DNA of 64,000 bases from Megaustenia siamemsis (lineage: Eukaryota > Mollusca > Gastropoda > Stylommatophora > Ariophantidae): NCBI GenBank assembly GCA_032433765.1, contig JAVIAB010000051.1, positions 50,764,530 to 50,828,529 of the forward strand. The letters run 5' to 3'. Below, piece after piece: positions 22,479-34,479 of this stretch. Made by a program: the position numbers and the translations under genes. The notes beneath the pieces are model-generated. The model was not told where the DNA came from, did not search any database, and worked only from the letters and a program-made list of their open reading frames with translations. Positions within the stretch are counted from its first letter, which is position 1, and every line of letters starts with the position of its first letter.

Positions 22479-25400
22479 CTACCAAGAAAGAATAACTCAT
22501 AAAAAATATGATCTTAAGAAACAATAAAACACAATGCTGAAAAGCATAAATAATATGAATAAATACATATGTAATTAACACTAACAAAGAAATATAGTGT
22601 GCAAGCTAGACAATGGAATAACATCATTATAGCTTTATTAAAATATACCTCCTTTTTATATATGCGACTTTTTATGTGCATTATTAAATACATTTTAATA
22701 AAAAAGATTTAACTGCATACAGCTCTATAAAGTACACAATATTTACTATTAACCAAAGCTCTACACATTGAGTTATTGAGTTATTTGCGGGTCATCATCA
22801 TTGCACTCCGAACATGTCCATAGGTGCTCAGATCCCCTCCTCAGCAATTCCCTCAGTGTCCAGCGACTGACGACTCCAGTTCTATGTTGGTTGATAAGTC
22901 TTCTTACACGGCCACCAAGTTTCTCATTTCTGGCCGTGCCCATCTTAACTCCCATTTCCATCATCCGAAGAAGTGACGTTGATCTGTGTTTGTCCAAGTC
23001 CTGTGCTCTTCCCACATCTCGAAGGGCATTTATGATGTCCGCCCGATCCATCGGTTGCCCGTCCTCAACGACAGCGCAGCTAGCCAACCTGTCTGCTCTC
23101 TCATTTCCCCGTACTCCCGCATGTCCAGGGACATAGACAAAGGTGACAACACATTATTTACTATCAGCTAAAGATGATGTTGAACTTTTTCTACAATAAT
23201 CCCTGAAGGTAAAAATATTAATTTGTGACTATACACTTTTTAGCAAATTGTATTGATTTACAAATGAGAAAGTAACTGTTAGTTCAAAATCGTCATCCTC
23301 TTCACACATTTGTATTTCCCTTGCAGAACGTTTCTCGCGCCACGGGGCATCTGAAGTAATCTATCTCTCTAGCTAGTCTAGATCTCCCACTTCTTCTGTT
23401 GTCAATTTCAAGATCTCTTTGATGTCTGCCCCTGTCTCATCTTTCTGGAACTATGTTTTCTATTACTGTTCTTTCCAGATTACTATATCTTTTGATGTGG
23501 TCGTAATATTTCAATTTCCTCAGTAAGATATTGTTATATGTCAGTTCTCTTCGAGGGAGTTGCGATAGCTCAGTGGTTAAGTGAACTGGACTACAAAGGA
23601 CAAGTGGTAGGGTTCGATCCCAACCGACGGCTTCCGGTTCACCCAGCCTTTAATAGTTATCGGATTTTTTTCTGGGAAAGTAAAGCGGCACGGCCGTAAT
23701 ACCGACCACATTACCCCAAAAATCATGTGCCGAAGGTTTGAAAAATGTATGGTCACTAGCACCATATTCCCTGTACGCCACTTGGCGTGACGGGGGCACT
23801 TTACTTTTTACTTCAGTTCTCTTCTGTGTTCATGTCTTTTAATATGTCTCCATTATCTTTTTTTTCATTATCCAAGGTATTCTAAATTTGTGTTCACTAG
23901 TACTTTGTCTGGAATATGAAATTTTGTTCGTTATTGGTTGCAAGATGGTCCTGATTTGCAGCCGGGTGTTGCTATGAAGAAAATAAATGTCCTTGCTATT
24001 GCATCTCTGTTTTAATATAAGTCAACATTATATTTTATTTTGTATTGTTAATGTCTTTTGATATTGAAACGGTACGAACTGTTGAAAAAGTGAGCATGGG
24101 AAATAGTATTCAGCAGAAGAGACACAAATGCAGAAAAGTGACATGTTTCTTTCGTAGAGAGTTTGTGTAAGAAGCTGAAATTGTGTGCAGACATTATACG
24201 CTTAAAATTGTGGGGTTTTCGTTAATTCCTGACAGAGAAGAAAATGCCTTCTGCACTATTGCGACTGACAAATACTATCAACAGCATGTCCACTTTTACT
24301 GCTGAGCGATATATATGAGAGTGGCTTCTCCCAGATGAACCCATTTCTAACACCGACAAGAGCTTCTCTACATACGAAACTGATTATCAAGCTATTTGGT
24401 TCTCCCATATGTTTTTCTAACATTAATAAACGTTAATTCCTGATTCATGAAAATTAGGCATCTAGCAATCGACCTGAAGATCAAGAAACAAACTCATGCC
24501 GATGATGTGACCACAGTGATGAGATCGGTTTGCAAACTCTTGTTAGAGATACTAATTAATTTTGTTTATGTTGTTCACATGCTTTTTGGGCAATTCACTG
24601 AACCTCATAAATGAATAATTTCAAGGGAAGAGGTATGTTTGCAACACTCGGATAAAAAAAACCCACAAATAATCAACAACAGAAGACAAAAGAACAATAG
24701 ACGGTTCAAAGCAGAAGGAACACTTGTTCTGTTTTTTTTCTGTTGTTTGTTATTTGTGATTTTCCTCCAAGTATTGTAAACATATCTCTTCCGCTGGAAT
24801 TATTCGCTGATCTATCACCTCGGAAGTTTCCATGTATTATAATATTCATTTATTATTATTTGTTCCCAACCTCATAAATGACTTGTTGCCTGTTTTTAGT
24901 TTTCATTTGATAAATAGCAGTATAATATATAATATTATATAGGCATATGGATATATAAAGTAAGCTTAAGCCTATATATGTATAGCTAATCTACATATTC
25001 AAAACGATTCAATGTTTGTTTATTTGATGGCAATAATAATTTTAATATCTGTAATTTTGATATATTTCGTATCTTACCTTTGAAAATCCGCTTGATTGTA
25101 ATTGGTAAATCTCCGTTGGGTGAACCTAATCCACCTTCCAAGCAGAACCCAACCCCCGTAGCACCTTTAGTCATGATCACCTTATGAATATCTGGCCCTA
25201 GCTCTAAAGATGACCCTGTAGATCTCACAGCCTTGGCTGGTAGCTGTTCCTCTATCTGTGCTACTGATGCCTCCGAAGGGCTTTTTGGTATTGTCGTGGA
25301 TGGTACATTGTTTACAGAAGCTTTCCTAAAGTTTTCTGATCTTGTATAAGTATGTTGAGATAACTCTGTTACTTGTGAATTATCTTGTGATGTATCATGT

Positions 25401-28400
25401 AATGTTATAACTGATTCAGTTTGTTCTGTTTCCAACGTCTTAGTAAGTCTTTTCTGAACAGGTGATGTAGGTCGCTCTAATGAGGAATCTGTCTTTTCTT
25501 GTTTTAAAAGTGATGTTTTATCTGAACGTGCTACCATATCTTTCATCATTGGCAGCTGTTCTAAAAGTGGTTGTGCAAGCTCTACTTCTTGTGATGCTAG
25601 TCTCGTGTGTCGCTGAGTTTGTTCAGTGAATTGTGGAACTTGTTTTAGTAGGGGAGACAATTGCGATTGACGTGCTTGTGATCTGCCTTGTACGCTAGCC
25701 ATAACCTCTGAAGATTGCACTTTACTAAGAGATGATGTATGTGTAGTTTCTGGAAAAATTACATGTTCTTGTTCTGATATTCCTGGTTTATCTTTTATAT
25801 TTGCATTTGAAATTTCCTCCGTGGATACCAAGATGGCCTTTTGAACTGGATACGCTTGGGGGTTTAAAAAAAAAGAGGGGAGGGGGGAGAAAAGCAAAAG
25901 TATAGGGGATATAAATTTTACTTTAAAATAAACATATATTAAATAAATAAAACATAAACTTCAAAACATTGAAACATTTTGTTTCAGTCTAAAAAAAATT
26001 CACCAAAGGAAGAGCCAAACAACAACAACAACAACAAAAAACAGTTACATAGCACTCCAAGGATATATGATGTTGATAAAATATAACGATTTCTCTCGGC
26101 CTGGATTCAGAGAAGGCTGATAAGGGAATTACAAACTTTGAATGTCTCTTGCAATGAGGTCATAAGTTTGTTGAGTTTTTACGCTTGAGGGAGGATGTTA
26201 TGTTGGAATTTGATTTGCAAAGTAACCGCTTCAGGATGTCATCATTTTTTCCCACCCAAGAACTCTCCCATAGATTATCACACACTCAGTAATCTTGTTG
26301 CTCGATGGACAGCGATCACCTGCAATATTGGCAAATAGATTTGATGCTACAGCTTTCTGTTAATGATCACGTTAGAGTATCCTTGATTTATTTACAATTG
26401 TGTCCACAGAGTGAACTTCTGCCTTTCTGTTTCTCCGGCAGACGATGAAATGACATAGAACTCCATCATTTAAATTGTGATATGTATGCATAACGCTAAG
26501 TTTATGCTTGTCTCATTGGATTGTGATATGTATGCATAACGCTAAGTTTATGCTTGTCTCACTGGAATGTGATATGTATGCATAACGCTAAGTTTATGCT
26601 TGTCTCACTGGATTGTGATATGTATGCATAACGCTAAGTTTATGCTTGTGTCACTGGATTGTGATATGTATGCATAACGCTAAGTTTATGCTTGTCTCAC
26701 TGGATTGTGATATGTATGCATAACGCTAAGTTTATGCTTGTCTCACTAGAATGTGATATGTATGCATAACGCTAAGTTTATGCTTGTCTCACTGGAATGT
26801 GATATGTATGCATAACGCTAAATTTATGCTTGTCTCACTGGATTGTGCCAGGACGTCTGTGCATCCCATCATTTTCTCTCTATCCATCGACCTTTCGAGC
26901 CGCGACTGGGCCCATTGGGCATAGACCCAGCTACTAATTTCTCTTTTTCTAAATGTCCTTTCTAGCAGTCTCAATCCTTGCAAAAAAACAAAACATTTAA
27001 CAAATCCCGCCGTTTGTCTCTGTTCTGTGTAAGCATTTCAATCTCATCGAGTGAGTCGATTCCTGCTGCCTTTGCCTTTCTTATCAATGTTCTTCTCAGA
27101 GTCTGTCTGGGACGGCCTCTTTTCCCCCTACCTGTTGTTTCCCACATGAGGACTTGATTTGTTATTCGGTTATTATCGTTTCACATAATTTACACATTCT
27201 GTATCAGGTCTACGTTTCTTTAACAAAGCCGTTTTTACGATAGCGACTTGTTAGACCTCTGATCAACGGCCTTGTGCCAAGCGGGAGAAGAACAATGTAA
27301 GTAATAGTTAGATAGCACGTCAATTTAGCAGAAATAAAGAAAGCGTTTAGAGGGGTACAAAGCAAGAAGTTTCTCTTTATTCTAAATTTCGTTAGTTATA
27401 CATTTATTTGGTAGAAAGGTGGTTGGGCTGGATAGTGCAGTTATTACACATTCTAAGTTGATAAACTGTGAGTTAACAAACTCTTCTTGCTTTTATTCAG
27501 GGGTTGCAATATTGGCTATAATGAGAATGAAAATAATGTATTACTTCCCCTGATGATATTCACTCAAACATACATACATGCATGCATACATACTACATAC
27601 ATACATATATACCTACATACATATATTCCTACATACATATATACCTACATACATACACACACATGCAAGCATACATACATACGCACAAACATACATAGAA
27701 CATATATACATACATACACACATACATACATACATACATATATGCATACATTAATACTACATATATACATATATACATATATACATACATACATACATAC
27801 ATATGCAGAAAACACATATTAATTATAATTATTATTTTACAGTAGAAAAAGAGACCGCTCCTACAAATATTGCACTAAAATACCTGTTATATTGACAGAG
27901 TTATCTTCCCTGGCCAACACCAAGACCGACTCATGTTTTGGTTTGGATAGTCTTGATAGGAACCTCATAACAGTTACTTGATCGCACCACAAACTGTCGA
28001 CGGCCACCAGCCAGTCTCCCACTGCAGCACCACCTTCTTCAACCACTGGACTGCCTTTCTTAAATCCAGATACCTGAAATGATGCCCAGGTATAAAGAAA
28101 TAAAATCGTCGACATAATCATATCCATAGTACTCCAAAAGCTCTGGCAACGATAAAAAAACAAGTGTGATTCAGTGGGGTCTATCTCATTGCAGTATTCT
28201 CGCAAAATGATGAGGCAGATATGTAGGAATACACAATATACAAAGGAAGAAGTTAAGCTGTAACAGCTCGGTACAAGAATATCGAATGAAGAGATAAATA
28301 TGTTTGTGAGGACAAATATATGAAGAACACGAACAGAGAACACCAGAGTTACAAGAGAATTGATAGGTGGCGCTCTAAACCAGAACAAGAGTTCGAATCT

Positions 28401-31400
28401 CATTAGGGATAAATTGTTTTTTTTCTATACTTAAGTAGCATCCGTCAGACATAGTTGGCTATAGTAGTCTCTGTCAGTCATAGTTGGCTATAGTAGCCTC
28501 CGTCAGTCATAGTTGTCTATATACTGGTAACAAATAATAATACATAAATATTATTATATGGGGAACTTCCGAGGCGATAATAGGGAATAATAGAACAAAT
28601 AAGTATGTGTTAGCACTCGGAAAAATTTTTTTCTGTTGTTGTTTGTCTGTTAATTTTTCCGAGTGCTAACACATACTTATTTGTTCTATTATTCCCTATA
28701 GTTGGCTATAGTAGCTTCCGTCAGTCATAGTTGGCTATAGTAGCCTCCGTCAGTCATAGTTGGCAATAGTAGCCTCTGTCAGTCATAGTTGAGTATAGTA
28801 GCCTCTGTTAGTCATAGTTGGCAATAGTAGCCTCTGTCAGTCATAGTTGGCTATAGTAGCCTCCGTCAGTCATAGTTGACTATAGTAGCCTCTGTCAGTC
28901 ATAGTTGGCTATAGTAGCCTCTGTCAGTCATAGTTGACTATAGTAGCCTCTGTCAGTCATAGTTGGCTATAGTAGTCTCTGTCAGTCATAGTTGGCTATA
29001 GTAGCCTCTGTCAGTCATAGTTGGCTATAGTAGCCTCCGTCAGTCATAGTTGACTATAGTAGCCTCTGTCAGTCATAGTTGGCTATAGTAGCCTCTGTCA
29101 GTCATAGTTGGCTATAGTAGCCTCCGTCAGTCATAGTTGATTATATTAGCCTCTGTCAGTCATAGTTGGCTATAGTAGTCTCTGTCAGTCATAGTTGGCT
29201 ATAGTAGCCTCTGTCAGTCATAGTTGGCTATAGTAGCCTCCGTCAGTCATAGTTGAATATAGTAGCCTCTGTCAGTCATAGTTGACTATAGTAGCCTCCG
29301 TCACTCATAGTTGACTATAGTAGCCTCCGTCAGTCATAGTTGGCTATAGTAGCCTCCGTCAGTCATAGTTGGCTATAGTAGCCTCCGTCAGTCATAGTTG
29401 GCTATAGTAGCCTCCGTCAGTCATAGTTGGCTATAGTAGCCTCCGTCAGTCATAATTGAATATAGTAGCCTCCGTCAGTCATAGTTGGCTATAGTAGCCT
29501 CCGTCAGTCATAGTTGGCTATAGTAGCCTCCGTCAGTCATAATTGACTATAGTAGCCTCCGTCAGTCATAGTTGGCTATAGTAGCCTCCGTCAGTCATAG
29601 TTGACTATAGTAGCCTCCGTCAGTCATAGTTGGCTATAGTAGCCTCCGTCAGTCATAGTTGGCTATAGTAGCCTCCGTCAGTCATAGTTGACTATAGTAG
29701 CCTCTGTCAGTCATAGTTGGCTATAGTAGCCTCCGTCAGTCATAGTTGACTATAGTAGCCTCCGTCAGTCATAATTGTCTATAGTAGCCTCCGTCAGTCA
29801 TAGTTGACTATAGTAGCCTCCGTCAGTCATAGTTGGTATAGTAGCCTCCGTCAGTCATAATTGGCTATAGTAGCCTCCGTCAGTCATAGTAAACTATATG
29901 GATTTTTCAGCGCCCTAGAAATGTTATTTTTTCTTTTTTTCACCGTGTATTGTCTTTTTCTATGAATCTGTCTGCTTCTTGAGTTGGAGCTTTAGAGTGT
30001 GTTTCCAAAGATTGCGGTCTGCAGCTATTTCTTCCCAGGCTGCAGGGTTTATGTTCAAAGTCTTCATGTCCATGTTTACACACGTTTTTTCTATAAGGAT
30101 TGAAATAAAAACTATGACTCGTACACCTCGTGGCAACTGAATTAGACAATGAGCCTTTATTCTTCAGTTCCATAAGTTCCCCCCACAACCTTCTCTGGCA
30201 GATCCCATAAATGGGATAATTGCCGCGAAGACAAATTTATAGTTACCAGAAAAAATTATGTCATCTACCAGCTCAACAGAAAAGAACAAGGTTTAATGTT
30301 TAGACTCAAAGCAGGTCTTAACAGATTAACGTGCATATTTTCAAGACCCACATCATCATTGATTGCCGTCTCCGCACCTAAGGTTGGCTACCATGGAGCG
30401 CCATTCCACTCTGCCTCTTGCTTTGATGGTGCAGATTGTCATAGGTTGGCTTGTCCATATTTTTGATGTTACTCGTCCATGTTAGTCTTGGTCTCCCTCT
30501 GCCTCTTTTACCTTGTATGTTCCCTTCCAATATTGCTTTTTTTTAGGCTGTTGTATCTTTTAACATGCCCCCAAAAATTCAAGACCTTAAGGAAGGATAT
30601 AAACGTATAGTAAATGTGATAATACCCGTTGTTCAGGATTCATGTAAAATTACTGATGACACGGGCTAAAGAAGTGCCAAACTTAAGCTGAACAGAAAAG
30701 CTTTTATGACCGTCACATTTACCTGGACAATATATATGGTACTGACACTAACATTTAAAAAAAAAGTAAATTACCCCCCGTCACGCCAAGTGGCGTACAG
30801 GGAATATTGTGTTAGTGACCATAAATTTTACAGACCTTCGGCACATGGTTTTTGGGGTAATTTGGTCGGTATTACGCCCGTGCCGCTTTACTTTCCCAGA
30901 AAAAAAATCCGGTACCCATTAAAGGTTGGGTGAACCTGAAAGCCGTCGGTTTGGATCGAACCCTACCTCTTGCCCTTTGTAGTCCAGTTCACTAACCACT
31001 GAGCTATCGTGGCTCCCATACTGACACTAACACGAATGTGACAAATGTTTGCTTTTTTAACTTAAAAGACTGACCTAAACAAATGTACACATCAAAATAG
31101 TATAGCCATGTGATAACTATTTCTGTATATAGAATAAAGTGTACACACTTTGAAACGTAGAACCCGATGACATAAACGAATCAAATGTTAATCGAATTTT
31201 TTTTTGATTTATATACGACTAAAGCACCTATATACAGCTAAAGCACCTTTGTACAGCTAAAGCACATATATACAGCTAAAGCACCTTTGTACAGCTAAAG
31301 CACATTTGAACAGCTAAAGCACCTTTATACAGCTAAAGCACCTTTATACAGCTAAAGCACATTTGAACAGCCAAAGCACCTTTTTACAGCTAAAGCACCT

Positions 31401-34400
31401 TTGTAAGAAGCAAACTGTAACGTTAAGTCTTATCTTTACTTACACTGCAGCGTACGATAATTAAATAAAGACACAATCACCTACAACATCAACCAATTCT
31501 TTTCGGTCATCGTCTTGGTTGACGAATATACCAACATGATTTGTAAACCTGAATCATCAGCGAGTACAAAGCTTTCAGACACATATTTATATAACTCTTG
31601 CAACAGGTATCAATAACACGCGGTATTTAAGGTACACCTGTACGTTCACACACTTGATATATTAAAAGTAAAATAACTATTGATTAATATAAAATAAACA
31701 AACTGGCAACAAGAAATGTAGTAAAACCACTATATTAATTGCTTCATTTTCAGTGATTATTTTTATCATTGTCAGAAATAAAATAAAATTTCCAGAAACA
31801 CAATATATTTTTTAAATAATTTAAAATGTGTTGAAACCGTGTGTCATGTCACTCACGTTGTTACTAAAGTTTGTTCTCACCACTCGATATTATATAACCT
31901 TGTTCGACAAGACATTTGCCATATAACTTTGCCTTTACCGTACATCTCCATTACAATTAATAATAACACTCATATCATTATTCGACCACATTACCCCAAA
32001 AAGGATGTGCCGAAGGTCTGTAAAATTTATGGCCACTAACACCATATTCCCTATACGCCACTTGGCGTAACGAGGGTGCTCCACTTTTTTTTTTAATATC
32101 ATTATTATGTGCCATACCGGTTCGCGTTGGAGATCATGTCCTTTAATAATTTTCTATCCACAGTTCAACGTATCAATTCTGTTTTTGACTGATTTCCATG
32201 TCATCGTACCAAGTGTCTAGCATCTTTTCTTTTTGTCGTCTGCGATCTCTCTTATACTAGTATAATAAGCCCATTAGCTACGTAAACTAATTCCCACCTC
32301 CTTGACCCCACAATCTCAATTATTATTTAAACCAATTCTTCGCGTGCTTGCCTCCGTTTCCCACTCTTGCCTTAAAATGTTATGGTTCTCATGGAAAATA
32401 TTCTTACTTTCTTTCTTATTACATTTACTCATTTACAAATATTCTTCACTGTCAATATAACTATCTCTTTAGAAAACATGGAATTGCTTGTCACTGTGAC
32501 AACTACGTTGCAATGCAACAATGCATAGATTTATAACAATAACCCAATAACGAATTAAGAAAACAAATAACGAGTGTGGTTGGTAATTCACATCTCTAGT
32601 TATTTAGCATGAAGTTGTACATGTAGAATAAAATAAAGAGTACACACGAGAAAATGAGTGCGCAGGTACACTTGATGAAGCTGAATCTGCACAAATTTGT
32701 CCGATTTGCTTTATATTTAATATATATTTTTTATTTTATCATATTGATAATTTAGTATTCAAATACTTTTTAAATATTTAACAGTTTTTGTTTTCCTGTT
32801 TTTTTGTTTTTGTTTTCCCTGCCATAAAAGCTTACATACCGAACCTGAAGTACCTTCCTCCACCATCGGGACGTAAAGAAAAACAAACAAACAAAATGCC
32901 ACTACAGTGAACCAAACCCTGATACACATTTAAGTAAAGCAGATTAAGTTATATCAGCAACCAAGGTGTTAATCCCGCAACAAAAAAATAAAATCTACAA
33001 AACGAATAGATTAACGCTCAAACTGGTAAATTTAGAGACAAAACTAAGGAAAGAACTGAAAATGAAGGGTAGATAATCGACGAAGATAAGACAGAAAACA
33101 AGAGCTTGACGAGGCAGTATAACAGAATAATAAATAAGACCCTCCCCCGCCAATATATATATATAATTTCCGGTAAATATGGCGATAAGGCGACAGGGAA
33201 CCATTGAGGCACTGTATGAAATATGTTCCATGTTGCAGTTTCCTCATATTCCGAGTCCGGCTTGCTGCCGGAGCTACTGAGTAGTGCTCTGTGCACCCCG
33301 TGAGCTGTGTGTTTCATCCGAATCATGTTTCTATATTCAGATTGCTTACGATGAATGATGATATCATATGACGAAGGACAATTCAGCTGCGTTCACTGTC
33401 GGTGCTATTAATTAATAGAGTTCAGGCTTTTTTTTTTATCGGCGAAGTAGAGAAACAAGAGACCATATATTTAATGTACTAAAGGAAACATGCAGAGAAT
33501 ACAGCATAGTTCTATCTACATGCTTTTTATTATCTCAAAGGCATTTAACTGTGTATGACGTCAGGCCTTGCGGAAAATACAGGCTGCATATAAGGTTTTT
33601 ACCTCACTTTGTGCATATGATAAAATGTTTCATAACAACCATCAAGTAATTGTGGGCATTGAAAATGAAACATCAGACTGGTTTTTGAACAGAACAAAGA
33701 GTTAGACAGGGGTTCATCTGATCACATTGTTTGTTCAACATATATAGAGAAAATATAATTAGACAATGTTAGGGAAGTGAATAATAAAGAACAGTTTGAC
33801 GATTGAAAGTCACGCACTATCAAAGTATTTTACGATGATGATATACCACATTATCCACCTCAATAAGTGGGATTGAGAAATTGATAATATCAGTTCAATG
33901 TAATAGTGAAAAACAATATCCATATCTCAATGCAACAAAAAGAGCTGAAAATGTACGACAGATAAAACAGATTAAAAGAACTGAAACATGTTTTAGTGGA
34001 CACATATTGGAAAGACTCACATACAGTTTTAAATATTTTAACTCATTGATCAAAAACTGCGGAAATACTATCAATGAGATCAAAAGAAGGCTGATATCAT
34101 AGCTACAAATAAAACTAAATAACAGCACAGCATTCAACATGTCACTGATATAGCAATAAAACAGAGGTTTTTAAGACCTTCTACAAAGGGATGTGAATCG
34201 ATCGATCTGCTGAAAGGCACAGCAATGCCATTAACTGCAAGTGTTTCTGTAAAATACTCAGAATTCCAGAGGCAGATAAAACAACAAACATGTACAACTT
34301 GCGAGAACTTAAAATTACATAAATCTGGTTGATAAAGAACATATAAGCAAGGACAATAAACTAGTTTGGTGATGTAAAACGACATAACTAAGAAAAAAAA

Positions 34401-34434
34401 TCTATTATGGAGGGTATAGATCGAGGTAAACGAG

Positions 34435-34479
<45 letters not shown>

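Noticed and set aside
27487..27822. Open frames on both strands rich in Tyr, Ile, His and Thr
   Set aside because: They translate the (CATA)n microsatellite.
28432..29890. CRISPR-like array of 29-bp repeats
   Set aside because: Units abut with no unique spacers, and the genome is eukaryotic with introns and SINEs; it is a satellite.
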